DNA of 64,000 nt, from assembly GCA_963676235.1 (NCBI GenBank), contig OY781044.1, positions 558,001-622,000 on the forward strand, read 5' to 3'. The translations under genes and the position numbers were made by a program. The notes under the pieces were generated by a model that was given only the letters and a program-made list of their open reading frames with translations, made no database searches and had not been told where the DNA came from. Of the stretch, positions 55,383 through 63,821 are shown piece after piece. Each line of letters begins with the position of its first letter. Position 1 is the stretch's first letter. The DNA comes from JALNYB01 sp963676235 (GTDB taxonomy: Archaea > Thermoplasmatota > Thermoplasmata > Methanomassiliicoccales > Methanomethylophilaceae).

Positions 55383-56411
55383 ATGGTCATGTCATGTAGA
55401 GACAGAGTTTTAGCTGCAATAAATCAAGAAACCTTGGACAGGCCTCCTGTAGCTGTGTTCACAACATGTGACACCATCGGTATGATGAAAGCAAGTGGAG
55501 CTTCGTGGCCAGAAGCACATTCCGACCCACAAAAAATGGCGACCCTCGGATGCGCTCAAGCAGACTATTTTGGCTTGGAATCAGTCAGAGCTGGATTTTG
55601 CCTTACGGAGGAAGCGGAGGCTTTGGGATGCCCAATCGACATGGGAACAAGTCATTCTTCACCTATGCTAAAAGGACACAGAAACAAGTACGATCCCATG
55701 AAAAAAATCTATGATGAACCTAATGACCTTCCGGATATTGATGTTTTCCTTAACACTAAAAGAGTGAAAACAACCATTGAAGCTATGAAGATCATGAAAA
55801 AAACACACGGAGAAAAGTATTGTGTGGTTGGCGGGAATACCGGTCCTTTCACACTCTGCGGACATCTCTTAAACACAGAAAATTTGGTGTATTCTGTATG
55901 GACAGATCCAAAAGAGGCTCAAAAATGGGTTGCAGCTATCGCACCTTATTGTAAAGCATTCGGACAAGCACTACTTGATGCGGGAGCAGATATCGTTCAG
56001 ATGTCAGAACCATCCGCTTCCACTGATATTTTAGCACCTAGTGATTTTCCAATACAATCGGGACAGTTTGTAAAACATGCATTAGGAGATTTGACAGGAC
56101 ATACAATTCTTCATATATGCGGAGATTCCGCACCCATAATTCCATTCATGTTCGATACAGGTGTGACAGGAATATCTGTTGAAGAAAAAGTACCACCGGA
56201 AAAAGCTGTAAAAATAGCTAACAAGAGAGGTGCATTGGTAGGAAACGTAGGGTGTGCTATGCCCCTTTACAAAGGGACTCCACAGGAGGTAGCAAAAGCT
56301 GCAAGAGCAAGCAGAGATGCAGGATTTAACGTTATATCGGCAGGCTGCGGAGTACCTATAGGAACTCCAGACGACAACATACGTGCACTCGTGAAAGCTA
56401 TTACCGGTTAA
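55383..56411 (+). CDS. Methylcobamide:CoM methyltransferase, MtaA/MtbA family, set 2
   Basis: 342 aa, UroD-type barrel. Zinc site H244-I-C246 in LHICGDSAP and C322 in SAGCGVP, with 75 residues between the two Cys, as in MtaA and MtbA. It moves the methyl group from the corrinoid protein to coenzyme M, giving the substrate of Mcr. Whether it is MtaA (methanol) or MtbA (methylamine) cannot be told from sequence by eye. Its SD is GGAAGTGA in the end of the previous gene. It ends the operon, followed by a strong terminator. Confidence 0.9.
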   Translation: MVMSCRDRVLAAINQETLDRPPVAVFTTCDTIGMMKASGASWPEAHSDPQKMATLGCAQADYFGLESVRAGFCLTEEAEALGCPIDMGTSHSSPMLKGHRNKYDPMKKIYDEPNDLPDIDVFLNTKRVKTTIEAMKIMKKTHGEKYCVVGGNTGPFTLCGHLLNTENLVYSVWTDPKEAQKWVAAIAPYCKAFGQALLDAGADIVQMSEPSASTDILAPSDFPIQSGQFVKHALGDLTGHTILHICGDSAPIIPFMFDTGVTGISVEEKVPPEKAVKIANKRGALVGNVGCAMPLYKGTPQEVAKAARASRDAGFNVISAGCGVPIGTPDDNIRALVKAITG

Positions 56412-56422
56412 AACTCTTCCAA

Positions 56423-56464
56423 TCGATCTGAAAAATTAACAATTTTATCAGATCGAAATTTTTT
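56423..56464 (+). terminator. Hairpin plus T-run ending the second methyltransfer operon
   Basis: TCGATCTGA (56423-56431) pairs perfectly with TCAGATCGA (56448-56456); AATTTTTT follows. Confidence 0.82.
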
Positions 56465-56636
56465 ATTATTATCTTTCCTCCTAATCTTACAAATGGTAGA
56501 ATTCCATTTTGTTTATTCGATATATGCAGATATATAGACTCATAAGATGTGTCGTTTTAAAAAAATCAAATCTGAAATAAACGAACTAAAGAATTACCAT
56601 ACCTTGTTGATCAAAGGTAAAAAAACAAAAAAGGAA

Positions 56637-56711
56637 TGGAGCCGCTGGAGGGAATTGAACCCTCGACCTACGCCTTACCAAGGCGTCGCTATACCCCTTA
56701 GCCACAGCGGC
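56637..56711 (-). tRNA. tRNA-Thr(GGT)
   Basis: Acceptor GCCGCTG/CAGCGGC; anticodon stem ACGCC/GGCGT around loop TTGGTAA gives anticodon GGT (threonine, ACC). T-arm GAGGG-TTCAATT-CCCTC. Discriminator T followed by an encoded CCA. Confidence 0.96.
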
Positions 56712-56825
56712 CTGTGTAAAATGCCTAATAAGGCATGTATTGATAAATCTTTCTGAAAAATAAAATATCCTTTAACCTGATTATATTACGAAAGTTTATT
56801 TTAATGACACACCTAACCCATTCCT

Positions 56826-58766
56826 ATGAAGAAGGAAATGAGTTCTTTCGATGTCCGTTCCATAGTATCGGAACTTTCATTACTAGAGGGTGCCCACATG
56901 GACAAGATCTATCAGTGGGGAGCGGGAAACGTTCTCTTCCGCATAAACGTCCAAGGTGAAGGAAAGAAAGAAGTCTTCTTCAAAGACAAAAAATGGCTAT
57001 ATATCTCACCTGAGAAACCGGAAACGTCTATATCTCCGAGTTCTTTCGCCACTTTTCTAAGAAAATACATCGACAATGCACGTGTCGGAAAAACCATTCA
57101 AGCGGGTTTTGACAGGATCGTCATAATGGAGATCTTCAAAGCTGACGCTGAATATAAATTAATATTCGAGATGTTCGGCGGAGGAAACTGTCTTCTTGTC
57201 CTTGACGGCAAGATCGTGAACTGTCTCATACACAAAACATACAGGGATCGTTCCACACGTCCAGGCGAGGACTACCGCGCACCCAAAGAAAGATTCAATC
57301 CCATTGATTCTACATTCGAAGAATTCAGCGAAACGTTCCATTCATCAGAATCGGATGCCGTCAGAACATTGGCCACGGTAGCCAACTTGGGAGGACAGTA
57401 CGCAGAGGAGATCTGCAAACGTTCAGGTGTAGACAAGAACACACTCTCTGTCGGAATGTCCGACGAGGACCTTGAGAAACTATACTCTGCACTTCACGAC
57501 GTGGTAAGATGCGTCATCAAAGACAACGAACCAACGGTTTTCCTGAAAAACGGAAAGATCGATGATATCGCCCCTGTGGATCTGATGATCTATCAGGATG
57601 AGGAAAGACGTAGATATGACACCATGTCTCAGGCTATAGATGCGTTCCTGCAAGAAATTGATGTAGATATCGAAGAAGCCTATGTCGATCCCGAAATAGA
57701 GAAACTCAAGAACAGGGTCTCCAAACAGCAGGAGACCGTCGACGAGTACAAACTTGAAGGTGCAGACCTTAAACTCCGTGCAGATGCCATCTACGCCAAC
57801 TATCAGACCGTTACAGACCTTCTCAAAGTCCTCAATGAACAATCAAAGAAGATCAGCTGGGATAAATTGACCGAGGGCGCCAAAAAGATCCCCTTCATCG
57901 TGAGCATAGACCCGAATAAGAACCTAGTAACCGGTAAATTCTCCGACCTAAATGTAACACTGGATTACACAAAAGGCCTAGATGCCAATGCTTCAGATCT
58001 ATATCAAAAAAGCAAAGATATCATTGAGAAAGCAAAAAGAGCCGAAGAAGCACTTGCTGAAAGCCAGACAGAACTTACTAAGAAACAGAAAGGCCTCGAT
58101 AAAACCAAAGCCCTCAACGCTTCAAAAGTAGCACCTACAAAGGAATTCTGGTTCGAAAGATACAAGTGGTTCATATCCTCTTCCAATAAGCTCGTAATCG
58201 CCGGAAGGGATGCTCATAGCAACGATAACGTAGTTAAGAAGCATCTCAAAGAGACCGATGTATTCGCACATGCAGACGTACACGGTGCACCTTCAGTTGT
58301 GCTGAAAGAAGGAGCTAATGCCACACCCGATGAATTCAGAGAGGCGTGCACATTCGCTTTGGCTCAATCCAAAGCGTGGGTAGCAGCACTTGCTGAAGGA
58401 ACAGCATTTTGGGTCTATCCTGATCAAGTAAGCAAAACCCCTAACCCAGGAGAATTCGTTCCCCGCGGAGCATTCATTGTTCGTGGAAAAAGGAATTACG
58501 AACATCATATAGCAATCGAATTAGGAGTTGGAGAGATTTTCTACGACGGCAACAGAAAGGTCATGTGTGGTCCCGTCAGCCTGTTCGAAAAATGCGAGAA
58601 ATATTTTATCATACATCCTGGACGTGGAAAAAGCGGGAGAAAATCTGGAGAAATGGCAAGAGATTTCAATGTTCCTGAAGAGGAAATATCAAGGATCTTA
58701 CCTCCAGGAGATGTAGAGATCGTAAAGAAAATATGGCCTGAAACACCTGCTGAAGAACAAGAATGA
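56826..58766 (+). CDS. rqcH: RqcH/NFACT-family ribosome quality-control protein
   Basis: 646 aa. NFACT-N domain (about 1-190) starts MKKEMSSFDVRSIVSELSLLEGAHMDKIYQ; a HhH region follows at about 190-215, and a coiled coil at about 280-330 and 390-430. NFACT-R domain (about 435-560) has WFISSSNKLVIAGRDAHSND and DVFAHADVHGAPSVVLK. Binds 60S/50S-like stalled ribosome subunits and, in bacteria and eukaryotes, adds C-terminal tails to the stalled chain. The archaeal role is inferred from homology. Confidence 0.95.
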   Translation: MKKEMSSFDVRSIVSELSLLEGAHMDKIYQWGAGNVLFRINVQGEGKKEVFFKDKKWLYISPEKPETSISPSSFATFLRKYIDNARVGKTIQAGFDRIVIMEIFKADAEYKLIFEMFGGGNCLLVLDGKIVNCLIHKTYRDRSTRPGEDYRAPKERFNPIDSTFEEFSETFHSSESDAVRTLATVANLGGQYAEEICKRSGVDKNTLSVGMSDEDLEKLYSALHDVVRCVIKDNEPTVFLKNGKIDDIAPVDLMIYQDEERRRYDTMSQAIDAFLQEIDVDIEEAYVDPEIEKLKNRVSKQQETVDEYKLEGADLKLRADAIYANYQTVTDLLKVLNEQSKKISWDKLTEGAKKIPFIVSIDPNKNLVTGKFSDLNVTLDYTKGLDANASDLYQKSKDIIEKAKRAEEALAESQTELTKKQKGLDKTKALNASKVAPTKEFWFERYKWFISSSNKLVIAGRDAHSNDNVVKKHLKETDVFAHADVHGAPSVVLKEGANATPDEFREACTFALAQSKAWVAALAEGTAFWVYPDQVSKTPNPGEFVPRGAFIVRGKRNYEHHIAIELGVGEIFYDGNRKVMCGPVSLFEKCEKYFIIHPGRGKSGRKSGEMARDFNVPEEEISRILPPGDVEIVKKIWPETPAEEQE

Positions 58767-58806
58767 CTGCAGCATCAAACATCTTAAAAATCCTTTGAAA
58801 AGGAAA

Positions 58807-58883
58807 TGGCGCCCATGCTGGAATTCGAATCCAGGTCAAGAGATCCGCAATCTCACAGGATATCCAAGCTACCCCACATGGGC
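58807..58883 (-). tRNA. tRNA-Arg(GCG)
   Basis: Acceptor GCCCATG/CATGGGC; anticodon loop TTGCGGA gives anticodon GCG (arginine, CGC). T-arm CTGGA-TTCGAAT-TCCAG. Discriminator G and encoded CCA. The outermost pair of the anticodon stem is T-T. Confidence 0.95.
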
Positions 58884-58926
58884 TAATGCTGCGGAAAACA
58901 CCTTAGTCTCTAAGTAAATAGTTTAT

Positions 58927-59118
58927 TCAGATCTCAGGACGAGACAAGTAACGTGTGACGTAACCTGCTATTCTGTTCCTCATTTTGACTGAGGAAACGT
59001 CTGTAAGAGCGTTAACCATCTCTTTGTTAGCGTCGAAATCCCTGCTGAAAGCCTGGGGATACTTGTTAACAAGTTCGATTGCTACCCTCTTGATATATGT
59101 GGGTCTTATTCTTCCCAT
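58927..59118 (-). CDS. rps17e: Ribosomal protein eS17 (S17e)
   Basis: 63 aa. It starts MGRIRPTYIKRVAIELVNKY, the family signature, and FSRDFDANKEMV and KMRNRIAGYVTRYL follow. I moved the start to the ATG at 59118 because GGTGA lies 4 nt before it and the family begins MGRIR; a longer frame starts with TTG. Component of the small ribosomal subunit in archaea and eukaryotes. Confidence 0.96.
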   Translation of the reverse strand: MGRIRPTYIKRVAIELVNKYPQAFSRDFDANKEMVNALTDVSSVKMRNRIAGYVTRYLSRPEI

Positions 59119-59168
59119 ATCATTCACCAACTAATCCGGATTAAGAATATTCCTTATATAAGCTTTTG

Positions 59169-59822
59169 TCAAACTTTTCTCGGCTTTCCACAAGATAACT
59201 TGCCTTCAGGGCACGGCCCTCTGACACAAGGAGGGCCCGCGGTCTTGAAAACAGTGGGTGAAACCTCTTTGCAAAACCTCAACATCTCATCTGCCATCTC
59301 CCTTATCTCCCACTGAGCACGGTTACAACATCTTAGCGAGAAAAAATGTAAGAGTTCACGTGCATTCATCGTGATCGTGATATTGGTCGTACATCCATTT
59401 GGAAGTACATATCTTGCATCCTCCGGAGGAATCACCTTCTGAAGTTCATTATACGATTCCCATATCATATCCATGGTCTTGATGTACAACTCTTTGGACT
59501 TCTCATCGGCCTCGATAGTATTCGGTATAACATATGTAGGCTTATCTAGAGAAACGTACCTCTGGCTCTGTTGAGAGAATGATGCTATTCTGTGCCTTAC
59601 CAACTGATGAGTGAGCGCACGTGATACACCCTCGACAGAGAATGTGAAACTTGCATGTTCAATCACAGAGTTGTGACCCATCCCGACGATCCTTTCCAAG
59701 ATCTTATTAGGATCTCCGCGACCTAAAAGATCTGCAGATGATTCTTCCGAATAACATGATCTTCCTGCTGCAGCACATATCGCATCTGCATTTTGCGTAT
59801 AAGCTAAAAGTATGACTTTCAT
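59169..59822 (-). CDS. thyX: Flavin-dependent thymidylate synthase ThyX
   Basis: dUMP to dTMP with FAD and NADPH. 217 aa with the ThyX pattern RHRIASFSQQSQRYV, usually RHRxxSxNxxSxR, and the HASFTFSVEGVSRAL segment that holds the flavin-binding residues. The tail PEGKLSCGKPRKV is typical of archaeal ThyX. Overlaps the TraB gene's stop by 4 nt, so both are translated together. Confidence 0.96.
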   Translation of the reverse strand: MKVILLAYTQNADAICAAAGRSCYSEESSADLLGRGDPNKILERIVGMGHNSVIEHASFTFSVEGVSRALTHQLVRHRIASFSQQSQRYVSLDKPTYVIPNTIEADEKSKELYIKTMDMIWESYNELQKVIPPEDARYVLPNGCTTNITITMNARELLHFFSLRCCNRAQWEIREMADEMLRFCKEVSPTVFKTAGPPCVRGPCPEGKLSCGKPRKV

Positions 59823-60547
59823 TTTGACTCTTCCGTGTACGTTCTATCATTCCAAACTTGCGATTTTAGCTTATCCAAACTTTCCTTATCAAGCAATTCG
59901 GTCAATCTTACCTTCTTAATGGGAATATCATTCAAGATCTTGCACAACCCCTCTACGTGAGCATCTCCGACGACTATTATCAAAGACTTGTATTTATCTG
60001 ATGCTTCCCTGATCTTTTTGGCCATGTACTCATTCCTTTCATCTATGAGCTTTTTCACCAGAGTCGGATATTTCTTTCTCATCTCTTCTATGTAATAATT
60101 CTCATCCGCAGAGAATTCTTTTTGAGTCTTGTCTATCTTCTTCTTTCCGAATATATTGTCAGTAAAAATGGAGAATGAATATTTTCTTCTTTCCATGAAA
60201 GACATCTCTTCCCAGAGTTCTTTCATGACTTTCTCTGCATCCTTGTCGATACAGATTATTTCAGCCTCAACGAGTTTTCCAGTATTTATCGCAGCCAATA
60301 ATTCTCCACCTGTCTGAGTATCGTTCTTTTCAGACATCCTATCCTGATATTTTGCAGATTTCAGATATATCTTCGAAACACCCTTTGGCGAAGTGATTGC
60401 TGTATCTTCAATCTTCGGATCGGTAAGTGCTTTGTACCTCTTCTCATCCAATTCAACAAGAACTGCTTCAGGCCATGAATTCTTGATGATAAAAGACACA
60501 GAATCCGCTATGCGAAATACGTGCCCTGTGCCTATCATCGTTATCAT
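59819..60547 (-). CDS. TraB/PrgY family protein
   Basis: 242 aa from the ATG at 60547 (MITMIGTGHVFRIADSV), matching the usual start of archaeal TraB; a TTG 33 nt upstream is less likely. The GTGHV motif and the acidic-His segment SLIIVVGDAHVEGL near residue 210 mark the family. No membrane helices are seen. TraB proteins are linked to pheromone shutdown in enterococci and are proposed metalloproteases; the archaeal role is unknown. Follows the MORN gene. Confidence 0.87.
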   Translation of the reverse strand: MITMIGTGHVFRIADSVSFIIKNSWPEAVLVELDEKRYKALTDPKIEDTAITSPKGVSKIYLKSAKYQDRMSEKNDTQTGGELLAAINTGKLVEAEIICIDKDAEKVMKELWEEMSFMERRKYSFSIFTDNIFGKKKIDKTQKEFSADENYYIEEMRKKYPTLVKKLIDERNEYMAKKIREASDKYKSLIIVVGDAHVEGLCKILNDIPIKKVRLTELLDKESLDKLKSQVWNDRTYTEESK

Positions 60548-60576
60548 GTTGAACTGTATGGTCTGCCTGATATAAC

Positions 60577-61032
60577 TCAATTGTTCTGATCTTCAAAATG
60601 ATTCACCGGACAGCTTTCAACCCATTCTCCATCATATATGATCGAACCATCGGCCGCATAATGGATTCCGTTTCCGTCCATCATGCCATTGAGAAAATCT
60701 CCGACATATTTTTCACCATTGGACCAAAACAATACTCCTTTTCCAGACTGAAAACCGTTCTCGAAATCCCCCTCGTAATGATCCCCGCTGGGCCAGGATA
60801 TCTTTCCTTTTCCTGTTCTGACGTCATCCACAAAGTCTCCTTCATAACGATTTCCATTAGCCCATGTGAATATGCCTTTTCCGGTTCTGGTACCATTGAC
60901 AAAATTACCTTGATACGTATCTCCATTTTCCCAGAAGAACATACCTACCCCATCCTCGATTGGATCGTCTTCAGAACCTATGACATCTCCGAAATAGTAT
61001 CCGTTGTCGTATTGTAATCTAAGAATTGGCAT
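60577..61032 (-). CDS. MORN-repeat protein
   Basis: 151 aa. About five 23-residue MORN repeats (roughly 30-140) with the pattern YxGxFxNGxxxGxGxxxWxxG: DTYQGNFVNGTRTGKGIFTW, NRYEGDFVDDVRTGKGKISW, DHYEGDFENGFQSGKGVLFW and EKYVGDFLNGMMDGNGIHY. MORN repeats form beta sheets that bind lipids or proteins and are frequent in eukaryotes and bacteria but uncommon in archaea. No catalytic domain is fused to it. First gene before the TraB-thyX pair. Confidence 0.85.
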   Translation of the reverse strand: MPILRLQYDNGYYFGDVIGSEDDPIEDGVGMFFWENGDTYQGNFVNGTRTGKGIFTWANGNRYEGDFVDDVRTGKGKISWPSGDHYEGDFENGFQSGKGVLFWSNGEKYVGDFLNGMMDGNGIHYAADGSIIYDGEWVESCPVNHFEDQNN

Positions 61033-61136
61033 ATTGATACTTAGTATGGAATAGAACGTACATATAATATTATCTGCCTATATTTTGACCGAAAACACTA
61101 CAAATAAAATCATCATACCTAGTCTTGGGTTCAAAG

Positions 61137-61802
61137 ATGAGAAAATACGATCTGGTATGTTTTGACATGGACGGCGTCCTTACGAAATTAAGAAGCTCAT
61201 GGTGCTGGATACATCAATGCTTAGAGGTGGATAACGAACCTTCATACCAAGCATACTGCAACGGAGACATCGATGAACCTGAATTCATGAGAAGGGATAT
61301 CGGACTGTGGAAGACCATAAAACCAGATGTCAACATCTCGGACCTTATACGTTTTTTCAAAGACATGCCCATAATCGATGGAATTCAAGAGACAATTGCG
61401 TGTCTAAGTGACAACAGTATCCACAGTGTGATAGTCAGTGGCGGTATAGATCTTGCAGCTAAGATGCTCACAAATGAATTCGGATTCGACGATTATGTAG
61501 CCGATTCCATTTGTATAGATGAAAACGGAAAACTTACCGGAGAAGGCATCATGAACGTAGACCTGAAAGACAAAGGCATAAACGTCAGAGAATACATCAA
61601 AAAATACAACACAACTCCAGAACGCACCGTTGCTATAGGAAATTCTTACACGGATATCCCCATGTTCAAGAACAGTGGAATGTCGATTGCGTTCAACCCT
61701 ACGGATATTTACACCGAAGAAGCTGCCACTCATACGCTGAGGACCGACAACATCTCCGATGTATTGGATCTTATTTTGGATAATGAAGAGGAACTTCACT
61801 GA
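61137..61802 (+). CDS. HAD-family phosphatase, SerB-like
   Basis: 221 aa from the ATG at 61137 (MRKYDLVCFDMDGVLTKLRS); a TTG 12 nt upstream is unlikely. HAD motifs: DMDGVL (nucleophile Asp), IVSGGIDLAAKML (motif II) and GNSYTDIPMF (motif III). The cap is helical, as in phosphoserine phosphatases, but HAD specificity cannot be read from these motifs. It is convergent with the zinc-protein gene and overlaps its end by 7 nt. Confidence 0.87.
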   Translation: MRKYDLVCFDMDGVLTKLRSSWCWIHQCLEVDNEPSYQAYCNGDIDEPEFMRRDIGLWKTIKPDVNISDLIRFFKDMPIIDGIQETIACLSDNSIHSVIVSGGIDLAAKMLTNEFGFDDYVADSICIDENGKLTGEGIMNVDLKDKGINVREYIKKYNTTPERTVAIGNSYTDIPMFKNSGMSIAFNPTDIYTEEAATHTLRTDNISDVLDLILDNEEELH

Positions 61803-62590
61803 GTGTCTTCTTCATCCCCAAAATCGAAGTCTTGATCTTCATCATCGAAGACGGGCTTATTGGATTTCGAAGCCTTCTTACCGGCAACAGCCTTGTAATC
61901 ATCCTTGTCATCATCCTCATCGGAAATGTCATAATCAGCTTCATTGAATTCAGCATTGTCATCCTCGTCGCCGAAATCAAGAACGTCATACTCCTTTCTC
62001 CTTATCTTTCCGTAGATCCTGACGATCTCTCTTGCTTCCGCAGTACCGTTCTTAAGAAGACGCTCTTTGGTTTTGATCGCGTGTATCACTGCGTTAAAAT
62101 CCTCGAATAAAAGCATCATTCCACATGTGTATTCATCATCGGGTTCAGAATCAATACGAAGTGAATATGTCCTGCGTACATCATTCACTGAGACTTTGAG
62201 ACTCAAGACATCATAACTCTTGACCCAGAGTTTTTTGATATGGGTTGCCTGAGCTCTCTTCACACGTTTTCCACCCTCAACATCCAAGAAAGTAACGCAT
62301 ACCCTCCTTCCGTCATCTAGATAAAACTCATCACCGATAACAACTATATCGTCGCTTTCCAACTGTGTCTGTGTCTTACCTGTCAAATCTCCATCACTGA
62401 ACAGAACCGGCACAACGAGTGTCTTGGGAATCCTTATTGTATCTGAGAACGTACGGTTACACTCCGTACAGCGGAATGTCCCTGTAACATTATCTTTTCC
62501 GATCCTTGCTTTAAGGATGGCATGCTCTGTAATATCTTTACAATTCGGACACTCGTAGTAAATGAATTCAGGCATATCTTTGCTGACCAT
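61796..62590 (-). CDS. HVO_0476-like zinc-finger protein with acidic tail
   Basis: 264 aa from the ATG at 62590 (MVSKDMPEFIYYECPNC), which has GGTGAT 5 nt before it; a GTG at 62599 overlaps the previous gene. N-terminal zinc ribbon YECPNCKDITEH...FRCTECNRTF, a beta-rich middle, and a strongly acidic C-terminus (about 195-264). Widespread in archaea but without known function. It starts 5 nt before the MBL gene's stop. Confidence 0.82.
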   Translation of the reverse strand: MVSKDMPEFIYYECPNCKDITEHAILKARIGKDNVTGTFRCTECNRTFSDTIRIPKTLVVPVLFSDGDLTGKTQTQLESDDIVVIGDEFYLDDGRRVCVTFLDVEGGKRVKRAQATHIKKLWVKSYDVLSLKVSVNDVRRTYSLRIDSEPDDEYTCGMMLLFEDFNAVIHAIKTKERLLKNGTAEAREIVRIYGKIRRKEYDVLDFGDEDDNAEFNEADYDISDEDDDKDDYKAVAGKKASKSNKPVFDDEDQDFDFGDEEDTQ

Positions 62591-62595
62591 GTAAA

Positions 62596-63171
62596 TCACC
62601 TTTCGGTCATGAATGGGAAATCGTGTCCCGGGACGACCATATCTGCATAATTGCTTATTGCTTTTATACTTTCTAACGCAAGTTCAGAATCGCAATTGAC
62701 CGCGGGTGGTTTCATCTTCGTGAAATTATCCCTTAAAGGTATAGCATCTCCAGCTATAACATACTTGATGTCAGCATCTATGAAAACACTCATAGAGCCC
62801 ATTGTATGGCCCGGTGTATGAACAAGTCTAACACCTTTTGAAAGCTCTATATCATGATCTATGAGCTTTACCCCGGGGATCTCTGTTTCCTCACCGGTAT
62901 GCATCAAAATCTGCGCCTTGGGAAACATATCGATATTTCCTGTATGATCGGCATGAGAATGCGTCAAAACTACAGTATCCACATCTTTTGGAAGGACCAT
63001 CAATTGTTTGAATGATGTTTTGATAGCCGATTTCATCTCTTTCGTGCTGGTGTCAACCACTATCGTTCTATCGTCTGCTCTTATGAGAACCGATGTAGAA
63101 TTCGAAGTGATGATCGAACCATCTTCACCTCTTTCGAGATTCCCTATCGCCAAAACATCCAAACTTATCAT
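62596..63171 (-). CDS. Metallo-beta-lactamase-fold hydrolase
   Basis: 191 aa. Metal-binding THSHADHTGNIDMFP (about 71-85, HxHxDH), then HTPGHTMGSMSVFI (His) and AGDAIPLRDN (Asp). Glyoxalase II-like group; substrate not predictable. The final His is in VPGHDFPF. It is the upstream gene of the zinc-finger gene in a short operon. Confidence 0.93.
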   Translation of the reverse strand: MISLDVLAIGNLERGEDGSIITSNSTSVLIRADDRTIVVDTSTKEMKSAIKTSFKQLMVLPKDVDTVVLTHSHADHTGNIDMFPKAQILMHTGEETEIPGVKLIDHDIELSKGVRLVHTPGHTMGSMSVFIDADIKYVIAGDAIPLRDNFTKMKPPAVNCDSELALESIKAISNYADMVVPGHDFPFMTER

Positions 63172-63248
63172 AATTCGTTATATATCTCTCATCTAAAACT
63201 ACCTTCCTATCCGTACATTTTATTTGTAGATATTACATCAGATACTTG

Positions 63249-63821
63249 ATGAAATACGATCCACTCATCAAGATAACAGAAAACGAAGAAGTATATCCGC
63301 CATCAGATGACAGCATTATGCTTATAAGATCCTTCGATGTAAAGGATGATGAATCTGTTTTAGAATTGGGATGCGGATCCGGTATCGTATCTATACACTG
63401 TGCTAGGGATGGCGCAAAGGTCACGTGTGGAGATATCAATCCAAAAGCAGTTGAATTGACAAAACTCAATGCCAGCAATAATGGTGTGGTCTTGGATGTA
63501 AGAGAAACGGACATTTATTCTGATATTGATGGAATGTACGACACTATAATCTTCAATCTCCCATATCTTCCAGTACAAGATAAGGGAGAACTTGCCAAAG
63601 CATGGTCTGGCGGAGAAGATGGCATGGGGCCACTACCGGAACTATTGGAATATGCGCCTGCATACCTCAACTCAGACGGCAGAGTCATCATCGTCGTCTC
63701 CTCCCTTATGAATGAGAGAAAACTCTCAAACCTGCTCTCTAACTATGAAGTCAAAGAACTTTCAGAACTCCCGCTGTTCTTTGAGAAATTGAAGGTGTTG
63801 GAGATAACATTCAACCGATGA
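63249..63821 (+). CDS. HemK/PrmC-like methyltransferase (archaeal Mtq2 type)
   Basis: 190 aa from the ATG at 63249 (MKYDPLIKITENEEVYPPSDDS). SAM motif VLELGCGSGIVSIHCA, then CGDINPKAVELTKLNA. The methyl-acceptor motif NPPY reads NLPYLP, as in eRF1-type glutamine methyltransferases of archaea and eukaryotes, so it probably modifies release factor aRF1. Short length fits Mtq2-type enzymes. Convergent with the partial gene at the right edge, with an 11-nt overlap. Confidence 0.88.
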   Translation: MKYDPLIKITENEEVYPPSDDSIMLIRSFDVKDDESVLELGCGSGIVSIHCARDGAKVTCGDINPKAVELTKLNASNNGVVLDVRETDIYSDIDGMYDTIIFNLPYLPVQDKGELAKAWSGGEDGMGPLPELLEYAPAYLNSDGRVIIVVSSLMNERKLSNLLSNYEVKELSELPLFFEKLKVLEITFNR

